A DNA stretch of 64,000 nucleotides from Patagioenas fasciata (lineage: Eukaryota; Chordata; Aves; Columbiformes; Columbidae): positions 149,138,605 through 149,202,604 of the forward strand of contig NC_092521.1 of NCBI RefSeq assembly GCF_037038585.1. Direction: 5' to 3'. Below the pieces are notes generated by a model. It did not search any database, was not told the DNA's origin, and worked only from the letters and a program-made list of their open reading frames with translations. The translations under genes and the position numbers were made by a program. Below, piece by piece: positions 59,301-64,000 of this stretch. The stretch's first letter is position 1, and each line of letters starts with the position of its first letter.

Positions 59301-62300
59301 GAAAAGATGACTGTTTCTTTAGCTTAATGTAGGGATATTTGACTTGCTATATGACAACCGTGTTCTCCCTATCTTTTCATATTATTCTATTAACTGACTT
59401 AAGTAACCTTTAAGCAATCACAAGCTAGGAGGAGTTCAATGGATGTCTAGTTTAGTTTCTGTCAGTTTAGTGCAGAGCTATGATCCTTGTGGGTCCTTCC
59501 AACTCAGGACATTCTATGATTCTATTCCCAGATCTGTAAATCCATCCCAAGGAAGCAGGGAAAACATATTTATGAGGATTATTTCATCAGTTTCCTTAGA
59601 AGCATTATTTTACAGGTTATTCATGTCAATTTTCATATTTTAGCTTCACTGAATTTTCCTTATCAAATCTACATATGAAACTTCTCTTCAGAGAGATCAA
59701 GTACTACAGGTCACTGATGTAACCTCTACTCTGTAGTGGCACCATTTATTACCTCCAGAAATACAAGGCAATTATTGAAGTAGGTATGACTTCAGATTGA
59801 ACTAATTTGTAAGTACTCATTTTTTATTTTTCTTGTCTTTCTCATACAGCAGTTGTCAATAGAAAGCTGCATTAAGGAGGGCTTTGTGCTCTTTTAACTT
59901 AATTCTGACTGACACTCTGTTTTGCAATACTTTACACACTATTCAATTTTTATTTTTCTATTTCCCTTTATAGTCAGTAAGCTGAGCTCCAAATTTAAAA
60001 TCCACAGTGTTGGATTTTGTAGGAGGAAATGTTCAAGAACACAGTAAACACCATTTTAATCTCTAGATAGAGAATTAGATTATCCAATATATTTGTGCAA
60101 AACAAAACTAGAGAAGTCCAGGAGAGTAATACCTGCTACCACAGAGAGAAAAAGAAAAAAAAAAACAACACTTGACATTAATAATTACATAAAAACAGAT
60201 AAAACAGTCTGATAATGTGTAATATGATTTTAAATGATGCAGTAAACCACAAAAATAGCTTTATCATAGTAAAATAAATACATATGAACACAAAAGGAGG
60301 ATTCTGCCGACAGGTAAGAAAAACTCTGAAACTTTCTCTGGAAGTCAAATATATTGCTTAAGATCACATTTCTCATCATCTTTAAAAACAAATAGGAAAT
60401 ACTCTTGAGCACTGAAATATAGTTACGGTTTGAGATATTGCCCTGCGCAAAGGAGAAAATTAAACTGCCTTCTGTTTGCTTTAGATTATTCCTTTCAGAT
60501 AAGAAGAAAAACAGCACAATCTCTTCTTATGGCAGAAATAAAGTGATGAAAAAAGTGATGAGACATATACTTTTTTTTTTCAACATTGTTTCCCTCTCAA
60601 GTAATTTGAAATACCTTTATCATTGTTTGTGACACTTCATGAAAAAAATGTTCTTCGTAAGGAAGAACCCAGTATACTGGTCTTCAGACAAGAAAAAGAC
60701 TTGGCACAAAGCTAGCAATGATCAGAAGTTTTCCTTCAGAAATACTTTCCACAGGAAAACTGCAATTTTTCCAGAAAATGTCCATTTCCTTTCAGGAAAA
60801 TCAGAATGAGGGCTCCCCGCCTAGACTGCACTCCTTAACTTTATTTTCTCATTGCACAGAGCAAGGAAATTGGTGAGGGCTTTGTGGGCTGGCAAGGAGA
60901 GTGAAGTTACACGTTGGGGACAGGGACTTCCCCCGCTCTCTCTAGCTTACCCCGCGGACAGCTACGACAAAAGAGAGATGGAGGAAAATCTGGTTGCTCA
61001 CTCTCAAGAAAGCCATTTAGAAGTCAACAGTCAAATTTTCTGCTTACAGGAAAAAATGAAATTTATTAAAACCGCTCAACTATATGACACTATGAAGCTT
61101 CTTTTTAATTCTCCTGAAGCTTTTTTTCTCATCTTTAGTGCAGTGGGTTTCTGTCAAAACTTCAGATGGATTTCCTTCTCTATGGGTATTTATTTCCATC
61201 TTCATGTCAGTTCTGTATAAAACACAAAAGAGTAAATGTGGGTTTTATGCAAAAGCCAGCAGAGGTGGTCTTGGTTTAGTCTTTCCTGTGTATCTTGAAG
61301 GGGAAATTGAGCATGAATCCATACAGCCAAATAAGGGGAGAAAGCTCCGCAGGAGGACAACCACAACTCTCAGGATGTTGTACTCTCCATTACAGCAAGA
61401 TCCTGTCAGTGCTGACATCGTGTGGCTGGAACCCTGCAGAACAAAGTCCTGGCCCTGCAGAAGTCAATGACAAATGCCATAGCAGTTAGAGTACGCAAAA
61501 ATGATAGATGGTGCCACAGCAGCCTGTTTGCTCTGGAAGGGACGGTGAACGGTAGCTGTAGGTGGGGAATAATTTCATGTGAGAAAAAGGATATTTCCCT
61601 AGTTCCCTCCAAGTTCCTTATTATAGGCATGATCTGAAACTATGCATAAAATTAATAACTTGGGCTAGATCTAGGTAGGCTGAAAATAGAGCTGTCGGGC
61701 AGCAGCACCATTTCAGGATCAACTTCAAATCACAGGAGAGACCATTTGCTGAGGACACACCTGTGTGGGGAGATCACCCAGCACAGCCACACCAGCCTTG
61801 GCAGTCCTGGGCCAGCAGGCAGTGGCAGGGAGACTCAGTGGCTTGCACACCATGACCGCCTAGTCTCTACACACCTGCTTGGCAGATGAGGCCACGGACA
61901 CTGCCAAGAGCACAGCATCACAGAGCGAGAGCACCTGCTTGATCTGGCTGAAAAAGCATTTGAGCCTGGCCTTGCATCCAAGAAGCATGAAAAGGGAGTC
62001 AGAGGTGTAAATTTTTTCTAAAGTGGATGGAGAGGAGGACACATACTCCTATTTTCCACCTCTCAGGAAATCAGCATCTATTTAAAACCAGCTTGCTATA
62101 GCTGAGAAACAGACTGCAGTTCTGCGCTTGCAACCATCTCTTTACAGAGGAGTTGGCACAACGGCCAGATGCTGCAGTTCCCTCTCCGCCCTGCAGCGCA
62201 CCTTTGGTCTCCTCTTGCCAAAGCGATGACCTGTAAATCCACAATCCCAGCTAGACTGATGCAGCCGAAATCCTCTCTGCCACATCCTGACCCAGCTGAA

Positions 62301-64000
62301 ATCTGAAATCCTTGTATTAGCTACTTAGGTATCGCAGTGATAGGCACAATATGGATTAGATTTGAATACCGCAGAGAAGATTTTCCACTAGAAAATCCCC
62401 TAGGATCCCTCTCAAAGTAGCATTAAATTCAGGTCCAGTGCAACAGTAACCACAAGTTGGAAAAACGTGTCAGCGTATCTTTAACTTTAATGGTAGATTA
62501 TGATTTACAATGCATCTATTCCTAAGGGGATGGTATGAATTTTACAGGAAAAGTTTCTGCTTAAATATAACTCATCCTATATGCATATCTGTTTCTCTAT
62601 GACTGTTGAATGATTCAAAAAAACCTTCAAAAATATCAAATGAAAATATCAGTCTTTTCCTTAAAAGGGTTCTTCTGATGAATTGAACGGTTTCATTTTT
62701 AGTCTCAGTTATTTATCTTTTCTGCCACATCACCGATATTAATTAACCTCATTTGCGTAAACTAATGTAGAATGTACTCATTTGGAATGAATCCAGGAGT
62801 AAATCTGTGGCAAACTAGTTAACTAATGTTTTATAAATCAAGCTAACGGTTTAAAAATGTTATACAAGTTTAATTCCCAATTTATTTCTACTGTAATTCT
62901 TCTAATCACTCACTTTACAATGAAATGTCACATTAATGTCATTTCAGCCTCTATGCTGCTTTGAATTGAGTGTATATATGTTCCGTTCCAAACTATGAAA
63001 ACTAAAATGTTGTCCTGAGATTTCAATGCTTTCTTTTGTTATGAATATTTTTCCTTTGTTTGAAAAAAAACATTACATTAGAAGAATGCATACTGAGATC
63101 AAATCAATTATACGGATTTAGGAGTGTGTTCACTTCACACACTGGCTGTATTAAGCTACACATAGCTAATATATTTAAGAGAGGAAAAAGGCAAATCACG
63201 AAAAATGTGGAAAGGCTTAGTGGGCAGAAAGTCATGACTGTCTATCAGCCATAATTCTCATGAGTAACAATGAAAATCTGTATCTTCATTCATATTAAAC
63301 ATACTTAACACAATTCCACTGAGATCAACGGAAGTGAAGGGTCACCTGTGTACATTAAGGGTATTATATTTTTAAGCCCCGGGAGGCAACTGAACAGGAA
63401 TTTACTATTTTACTGGTTGTTTGCATGTTTTTACACTGTGTTCAATATATTGTATTTCATATTTTTAATTCTGTAAAATTTATCATGAGTGGTAGCATGT
63501 AGACCATCAGAAACACATTTACTGCTACAAATAAGTGCCTTTAAAAGCCATTAAAGTATTTTTTTTTTCCTTCAGCATCAAACATTTTATAAAGCTAACA
63601 AAACACCCAAATTGAAATGGCTGTTATACAATAATTGTCTATTCCATAAATGCACTGCAATGTCACTGAATTAAATAATTCCTTATTGCCTTCATGGACT
63701 CGTAATGGATTTCATTGGATTAATGAATGCACTAGCAATCTTTGAATTTATATTTAATAACCATAAGAGGTAAGATTGTCAACATTTTAAAAGTGAGCAG
63801 TTCTTGAAGTTAAGAAGTTATGGTGAGAAACTCTGGATGATAAGCTCACTCCAATAAATCAAGCAGGCAATCAAGTATTTGTTCAAATATATTGTTTGCA
63901 TTGGTCTCATTCTGTCGCACAATTCATCTAAAAATCTTTTTTGTGATTCTAAAATTGTACCTTGCTCTGAAGTTGTGTTAATTCTTTTGCAAATACACTG
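8254..64000 (-). CDS. NEBL: Nebulette, partial spliced coding region (21 exons)
   Basis: Nebulette is the cardiac nebulin-family protein of the sarcomeric Z-disc. It binds actin through about 23 tandem modules of roughly 35 residues and ends in a serine-rich linker and an SH3 domain. Seen here: 21 minus-strand open segments, each flanked by an AG acceptor and, with exceptions noted per exon, a GT donor. They translate to consecutive nebulin modules with the xxYK core, TPE/DPP motifs and the RVKKNQ..IS ends typical of nebulette. The linker reads [20 protein letters not shown], which separates nebulette from nebulin. The 5' end (acidic N-terminus, R1, most of R2) and the 3' end (rest of linker, SH3) are outside the window. 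The 3' modules and linker are also used by the LIM-nebulette (LASP2) isoform from a distant promoter. One human repeat (R19) has no counterpart. Repeat numbering is from memory of the human protein. Confidence 0.95.
8347..12225 (-). other. NEBL: NEBL intron between linker exon and R22/R23 exon
   Basis: AT-rich, with (AAAT)n near 8.63 kb. A piece at 11240..11275, GTTGCCAGCTGGGGTTAAAC, is a sequence often seen in bird interspersed repeats. A possible decayed LINE 3' end (TAGGATGGACTATATAACC) lies near 11.36 kb; both are uncertain. Confidence 0.6.
8621..8648 (+). repeat. (AAAT)n microsatellite
   Basis: Short imperfect AAAT tandem array in the intron between the linker exon and the R22/R23 exon. 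Confidence 0.85.
12226..12397 (-). CDS. NEBL: NEBL exon, repeats R22 and R23 plus start of linker
   Basis: The exon has 57 codons plus one base. It begins [20 protein letters not shown] (R22), continues [20 protein letters not shown] into R23 ([17 protein letters not shown]) and ends in phase 1. The acceptor is TTTTCCTAG and the donor GTAAGT. It is nearly unchanged from human nebulette and strongly conserved in LASP family proteins. The leftover G joins AT of the next exon to make Asp. A plus-strand open frame over 12117..12401 is its antisense shadow. Confidence 0.97.
12398..13541 (-). other. NEBL: NEBL intron R21 to R22
   Basis: Contains the possible old LINE end near 12.7 kb and an A-rich run at about 12961..12986. 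Nothing else recognised. Confidence 0.7.
12671..12760 (-). mobile_element. Possible old CR1/L2-type 3' end
   Basis: On the minus strand a stretch reads like AATGAACCAGATGATCTCCT followed by GAGGGCTTTTCCTGTCCTGTG, reminiscent of the terminal GATGACCTC...GGTCCCTTCCA motif of CR1 and L2 elements. It is strongly decayed and lies in the R21 to R22 intron. Confidence 0.35.
13542..13646 (-). CDS. NEBL: NEBL exon, nebulin repeat R21
   Basis: The exon has 35 codons, [20 protein letters not shown] to TQNNISM. The acceptor is GTTTTGCAG and the donor GTAGGG. The KQMKGRxS.. LDTP..RHVKE motif is the module shared with LASP-type proteins, so this exon is probably also used by the LIM-nebulette isoform. Confidence 0.96.
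13647..15603 (-). other. NEBL: NEBL intron R20 to R21 (GC-AG class)
   Basis: The intron begins with GCAAGT in gene sense and ends TTGCAG. The interior is AT-rich with no repeats or exons that I recognise. Confidence 0.7.
15604..15696 (-). CDS. NEBL: NEBL exon, nebulin repeat R20, GC donor
   Basis: The exon has 31 codons, [20 protein letters not shown] then [11 protein letters not shown]. The acceptor is TTTAAATAATAG. The base pair after the last codon is GC, in GCAAGT, so the intron to R21 would be of the GC-AG class, with an otherwise consensus donor. It corresponds to human R20. The human R19 module expected between this exon and R18 is not in the sequence. Confidence 0.93.
15697..17585 (-). 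other. NEBL: NEBL intron R18 to R20, site of missing R19
   Basis: The human R19 exon (SDPPELKRAKENQ module) should lie here, but no such sequence is present on the minus strand. The intron has an 18-A tract near 16.03 kb, a T-run near 16.5 kb and a small ATATGTTATATACAA duplication at about 15973..16004. It begins with GGAAGT if R18 is used at its ancestral end. Confidence 0.7.
17586..17678 (-). CDS. NEBL: NEBL exon, nebulin repeat R18, donor lacks GT
   Basis: The frame is open for the expected 31 codons, [20 protein letters not shown] to NQENVSM, and the acceptor GCTTGCTAG is present. At the expected donor the minus strand reads ATG then GGAAGT, that is a consensus GTAAGT with G in place of T at +2. 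A GT nine bases inside the exon (GTCAGC, donor G at 17594) would give an in-frame 28-codon exon, 17595..17678. Otherwise the exon may be skipped, which also keeps the frame because both edges are phase 0. Read-through meets a stop within about 17 codons. Coordinates assume the ancestral exon. Confidence 0.75.
17679..18065 (-). other. NEBL: NEBL intron R17 to R18
   Basis: 387 bases with no recognisable repeat. It starts with a weak GTGTGC donor and ends GCTTGCTAG. Confidence 0.75.
18066..18158 (-). CDS. NEBL: NEBL exon, nebulin repeat R17
   Basis: The exon has 31 codons, [20 protein letters not shown] then [11 protein letters not shown]. The acceptor is TTGTGCAG. The donor reads GTGTGC, a weak match to GTRAGT. 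The coding part is intact and very close to human R17. Confidence 0.95.
21830..21842 (+). repeat. (G)13 tract
   Basis: Thirteen consecutive G follow A-rich CAAAAAAAAG-type sequence in the R16 to R17 intron. It is a homopolymer with potential for sequencing or length error. Confidence 0.9.
22449..22474 (+). repeat. (CATC)n short array
   Basis: CATCCATCCATCCACCAATC type units in the R16 to R17 intron, about 200 bases before the CR1 copy. Confidence 0.75.
22673..23170 (+). mobile_element. CR1 LINE, 5'-truncated 3' end
   Basis: The segment reads like the last part of CR1 ORF2: [17 protein letters not shown], then RMRGNGFKL, then [15 protein letters not shown], followed by the short 3' end with GATGATCTTAAAGGTCTTTTCCAACC and a degenerate ATTCTAT tail. 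The frame is open from 22746 to 23087 but begins far inside ORF2, so the copy is dead. It is antisense to NEBL and sits in the R16 to R17 intron. Confidence 0.9.
23509..23601 (-). CDS. NEBL: NEBL exon, nebulin repeat R16
   Basis: The exon has 31 codons, [20 protein letters not shown] then [11 protein letters not shown]. The donor is GTAAGT; the acceptor reads GAAATGAAG, with a poor pyrimidine tract. It is nearly identical to human R16 by memory. It is the first of the short 31-residue modules. Confidence 0.97.
23602..26744 (-). other. NEBL: NEBL intron R15 to R16
   Basis: AT-rich except 25.3 to 25.9 kb, which is more GC-balanced and may hold an unrecognised old repeat. An A-run lies near 25.18 kb. 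No exon seen. Confidence 0.65.
26745..26849 (-). CDS. NEBL: NEBL exon, nebulin repeat R15
   Basis: The exon has 35 codons, [20 protein letters not shown] to TQKNISS. The donor is GTGAGT and the acceptor ATTTTTCAG. The [12 protein letters not shown] signature is nebulette R15. It begins the C-terminal repeat class with PEIERVK..QxNIS ends. Confidence 0.96.
26850..27330 (-). other. NEBL: NEBL intron R14 to R15
   Basis: 481 bases, AT-rich, nothing recognised. Confidence 0.8.
27331..27441 (-). CDS. NEBL: NEBL exon, nebulin repeat R14
   Basis: The exon has 37 codons, [20 protein letters not shown] to KRASEIASQ. The donor is GTAGGC and the acceptor CCTTCAG. It is separated from R13 by only 203 bases, the shortest intron here. 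Over 37 residues it is closer to R12 (30 identical) than to adjacent R13 (28 identical). Confidence 0.96.
27645..27755 (-). CDS. NEBL: NEBL exon, nebulin repeat R13
   Basis: The exon has 37 codons, [20 protein letters not shown] to KKASEIISQ. The donor is GTGAGT and the acceptor CTTTTCAG. It is the middle member of the R12 to R14 triplet. Confidence 0.96.
27756..28421 (-). other. NEBL: NEBL intron R12 to R13
   Basis: 666 bases with no recognised repeat; mildly GC-richer around 28.0 to 28.2 kb. Confidence 0.8.
28422..28532 (-). CDS. NEBL: NEBL exon, nebulin repeat R12
   Basis: The exon has 37 codons, [20 protein letters not shown] to KKASEIASM. The donor is GTCAGT and the acceptor CTTCACAG. 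The module is 29 or 30 of 37 residues identical to the next two modules (R13, R14), which marks a local tandem exon duplication. Confidence 0.96.
28533..30644 (-). other. NEBL: NEBL intron R11 to R12
   Basis: AT-rich. A GC-richer patch at 29.87 to 29.96 kb gives part of a 158-codon minus frame with no domain features. Otherwise nothing recognised. Confidence 0.7.
30645..30755 (-). CDS. NEBL: NEBL exon, nebulin repeat R11
   Basis: The exon has 37 codons, [20 protein letters not shown] to AAQILNE. The donor is GTAGGT and the acceptor CCTTAG. A run of 25 T (complement of 30765..30789) sits nine bases upstream of the exon and serves as an extreme polypyrimidine tract. The module differs more from its human counterpart than its neighbours do. 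Confidence 0.95.
30765..30789 (+). repeat. NEBL: (A)25 tract at the R11 acceptor
   Basis: There are 25 consecutive A on the plus strand, then an AGAGAGAG run. In gene sense this is a CT-rich then poly-T tract ending nine bases before exon R11, so it is the polypyrimidine tract of that acceptor and prone to length change. Confidence 0.9.
30960..31831 (+). mobile_element. CR1 LINE, 5'-truncated with reverse transcriptase C-terminus
   Basis: This is the longest CR1 copy in the window. It covers the end of the reverse transcriptase ([10 protein letters not shown]..., [14 protein letters not shown]) and the C-terminal domain ([35 protein letters not shown]). A stop follows QFWAP, so ORF2 is broken. 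The 3' end has GGATGAGATGATCTTTTACGG and a short ATACTGTG tandem tail typical of CR1. It lies about 200 bases upstream of exon R11 in gene sense, in antisense orientation. Confidence 0.92.
34533..34643 (-). CDS. NEBL: NEBL exon, nebulin repeat R10
   Basis: The exon has 37 codons, [20 protein letters not shown] then [17 protein letters not shown]. The donor is GTAGAG and the acceptor CTTCAACAG. This begins the run of 37-residue modules with an (E)IKGR/KG insertion that continues through R14. Confidence 0.95.
34644..35624 (-). other. NEBL: NEBL intron R9 to R10
   Basis: Contains the probable old CR1 fragment near 35.1 kb and an A-run near 34.83 kb. Confidence 0.75.
35040..35230 (+). mobile_element. 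Probable old CR1 fragment
   Basis: The stretch GGACTGGATAAGCTTGCCTG followed by GGAGGTCGCTAAACCTCCC and TTGGAAGTTTTTAA resembles the CR1 segment encoding RLPREVVxxPxLExFK, heavily diverged. Boundaries are uncertain. It lies in the R9 to R10 intron. Confidence 0.5.
35625..35732 (-). CDS. NEBL: NEBL exon, nebulin repeat R9
   Basis: The exon has 36 codons from [20 protein letters not shown] to TQKMQSE. The acceptor is TTTTCCTAG and the donor GTTAGT. The KGKxMLEFV.TP motif identifies R9. A candidate ancient CR1 fragment lies about 450 bases below the exon (35040..35230), across the intron to R10. Confidence 0.95.
35733..36755 (-). other. NEBL: NEBL intron R8 to R9
   Basis: About 1 kb, nothing recognised. 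Confidence 0.75.
36756..36860 (-). CDS. NEBL: NEBL exon, nebulin repeat R8
   Basis: The exon has 35 codons, starting [20 protein letters not shown] and ending NALLQSQ. The acceptor is GTTTCAG and the donor GTATAC, which is weaker than most in this gene. The GxYHF and HHKxNAxLQSQ motifs match nebulette R8. Confidence 0.95.
36861..39667 (-). other. NEBL: NEBL intron R7 to R8
   Basis: Unassigned sequence. 38.9 to 39.2 kb is GC-richer with overlapping open frames of about 80 codons that lack family features. Confidence 0.7.
39668..39772 (-). CDS. NEBL: NEBL exon, nebulin repeat R7
   Basis: The exon has 35 codons, [20 protein letters not shown] then [15 protein letters not shown]. The donor is GTAAGT and the acceptor CTTTCCAG. 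The DPxSDLPNLLxLxH motif is specific to nebulette R7. Phase is 0 on both sides. Confidence 0.96.
40060..40166 (+). repeat. Polypyrimidine tract, C-run, and (AAAC)n
   Basis: A T/C-only stretch (about 40060..40114) leads to a run of ten C (40116..40125), eight A, then CAAA tandem units to about 40166. It is a composite low-complexity block in the R6 to R7 intron, beside the nebulin exon relic. Confidence 0.85.
40215..40294 (-). pseudogene. Decayed nebulin-repeat exon relic
   Basis: Within the R6 to R7 intron the minus strand resembles the R16/R18/R20 exon class. A 14-base block at 40221..40234 is identical to part of the R20 exon. A TCAGGAATTACACT-like block (about 12 of 14 positions) lies at the expected distance, and a GTTCTAT where V.Y would be coded. 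The order VFY, TASV.PE, and the K..Q region is kept, but frameshifts, loss of YK and absence of splice sites make it non-coding. It may be an old lost repeat or a stray exon copy; chance similarity cannot be excluded without alignment. Confidence 0.4.
41372..41479 (-). CDS. NEBL: NEBL exon, nebulin repeat R6
   Basis: The exon has 36 codons from [20 protein letters not shown] to STLASD, with donor GTAAGT and acceptor GGTGGAAG. It appears two residues shorter than the human module, at the K/H-rich stretch before YNPL, if my memory of the human sequence is right. A longer open frame over 40907..41494 is only this exon plus intron read-through. Confidence 0.96.
43275..43790. other. Protein-like intronic segment, unassigned (possible retrocopy remnant)
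   Basis: This stretch is richer in G+C than its surroundings. On the minus strand an open frame of about 65 codons (43275..43472) contains [20 protein letters not shown]. Further up, 43565..43579 reads FTGST in one frame. On the plus strand 43592..43783 is also open. FTGST and LELxxGK occur in aldehyde dehydrogenases, but the spacing is wrong and stops interrupt, so no identity is claimed. A decayed processed pseudogene is one explanation; a non-coding conserved element is another. Confidence 0.3.
47690..47775. repeat. Old amniote interspersed repeat relic, unclassified
   Basis: The stretch has the CAGATCCCATTACTCACA, CAGTTACTTCAGTGGGTTTA and ACAGGGTAAGGTTCCACTCA pattern that recurs in ancient repeats of birds, turtles and crocodilians. 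I recognise the pattern but cannot name the family. It lies in the R5 to R6 intron. Confidence 0.4.
48085..48186 (-). CDS. NEBL: NEBL exon, nebulin repeat R5
   Basis: The exon has 34 codons, [20 protein letters not shown] followed by [14 protein letters not shown]. The acceptor follows a long T-run (TTTTTTTTTTAAG) and the donor is GTAAGA. The module has the family's [12 protein letters not shown] signature of nebulette R5. Confidence 0.96.
48187..49756 (-). other. NEBL: NEBL intron R4 to R5
   Basis: Contains the imperfect palindrome at 48.6 kb. A GC-richer patch at 49.2 to 49.4 kb is unassigned. Confidence 0.75.
48598..48680. repeat. Imperfect palindrome, MITE-like relic
   Basis: The 16-base arms at 48598..48613 and 48665..48680 are inverted copies with 15 of 16 positions pairing. 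The roughly 50-base loop contains further partial pairing. Terminal inverted repeats and small size resemble an old non-autonomous DNA transposon. Seen as a structure; the family is unassigned. Confidence 0.45.
49757..49858 (-). CDS. NEBL: NEBL exon, nebulin repeat R4
   Basis: The exon has 34 codons, beginning [20 protein letters not shown] and ending KIISD. The donor is GTATGC and the acceptor TTGATAG; boundaries are phase 0. It aligns with human nebulette R4 (DIKMAT..IISN) with only a few substitutions. Confidence 0.96.
49859..57473 (-). other. NEBL: NEBL intron R3 to R4
   Basis: The longest complete intron here. It is AT-rich with (AAAT)n near 56.8 kb and a T-run near 52.09 kb. No CR1 copy or exon recognised. 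Confidence 0.7.
56787..56814 (+). repeat. (AAAT)n microsatellite
   Basis: Seven near-perfect AAAT units in the R3 to R4 intron. Confidence 0.9.
57474..57584 (-). CDS. NEBL: NEBL exon, nebulin repeat R3
   Basis: The exon has 37 codons, from [12 protein letters not shown] through [18 protein letters not shown] to QSD. The acceptor is a TTTTCAG and the donor GTAAGT. The YAHMKEPP motif is characteristic of nebulette R3. Both boundaries are phase 0. The module carries the actin-binding core VLYK at its start and donates SD to the next core. Confidence 0.96.
59477..59527 (+). mobile_element. CR1 3' tail fragment
   Basis: About 50 bases match the CR1 terminal consensus: ATGATCCTTGTGGGTCCTTCC, then AACTCAGGACATTCTATGATTCT, with the typical ATTCTATG repeat at the end. 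It is a very short 5'-truncated copy in the R2 to R3 intron, antisense to NEBL. Confidence 0.8.
61680..62280. other. Locally GC-rich intronic stretch, unassigned
   Basis: About 600 bases are clearly richer in G+C than the surrounding AT-rich intron, with CCAGCACAGCCACACCAGCC-like sequence. A 60-codon minus-strand frame (61860..62042) and plus-strand frames are present, but none resembles a protein I know. It could be a decayed repeat or retrocopy, or a regulatory element. Confidence 0.25.
63961..64000 (-). CDS. NEBL: NEBL exon, end of nebulin repeat R2 (cut by window edge)
   Basis: The visible 40 bases give one leftover base and 13 codons, [13 protein letters not shown], matching the end of the second nebulette module (human ...SVFAGEVTQLQSE by memory). 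The donor after it reads GTACAA on the minus strand (complement of 63955..63960). The exon ends in phase 0, as the next exon requires. Its start is beyond base 64000. Confidence 0.9.

Larger units (their letters stand above)
57585..63960 (-). other. NEBL: NEBL intron R2 to R3
   Basis: Contains the CR1 tail at 59.48 kb, a T-run near 57.97 kb and GC-richer patches at 60.8 to 61.6 and 61.7 to 62.3 kb. No exon expected or seen. Confidence 0.7.

Noticed and set aside
60852..61470. Overlapping 122- and 110-codon plus-strand frames
   Set aside because: No domain or homology recognised and they lie within an intron; no transcript evidence in the sequence.

Overview
The window is intronic and exonic DNA of one vertebrate gene, nebulette (NEBL), read on the minus strand. 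It starts inside the gene at the high-coordinate end and leaves it in the linker before the SH3 domain. The organism is very probably a bird. The sequence is AT-rich with long introns, and its interspersed repeats include several 5'-truncated CR1 LINEs with avian-type 3' tails. I found no bacterial, viral or plasmid content.

I could place 21 coding exons by translating the minus strand and checking splice junctions. In transcript order they run from a partial exon at 63961..64000 (end of nebulin repeat R2) to a linker exon at 8254..8346. Each repeat exon carries exactly one nebulin module of 31 to 37 codons. It starts at the xxYK core, ends just before the next core and has phase 0 on both sides, so exons can be skipped or lost without breaking the frame. 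The exon at 12226..12397 carries the last two modules and ends in phase 1. Repeat numbers R2 to R23 are my alignment to human nebulette from memory. The SH3 exons and the 5' end, including any promoter, lie outside the window.

Layout: 57.5 to 64 kb holds R2 and R3; 48 to 50 kb R4 and R5; 34.5 to 41.5 kb R6 to R10; 26.7 to 30.8 kb a compact block R11 to R15, including three closely related modules; 12 to 23.6 kb R16 to R23; and 8.3 kb the linker. The rest is intron with CR1 fragments at 22.7, 31, 35.1 and 59.5 kb, simple repeats, and old amniote repeat relics.

The most interesting signal is a cluster of unusual 5' splice sites in consecutive exons R17, R18 and R20: a weak GTGTGC, a GGAAGT with no GT, and a GC-AG donor. 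The human R19 exon appears to be missing in the same stretch. A second point is a decayed nebulin-type exon in the intron between R6 and R7, near 40.2 kb. A protein-like stretch at 43.3 to 43.8 kb remains unassigned.
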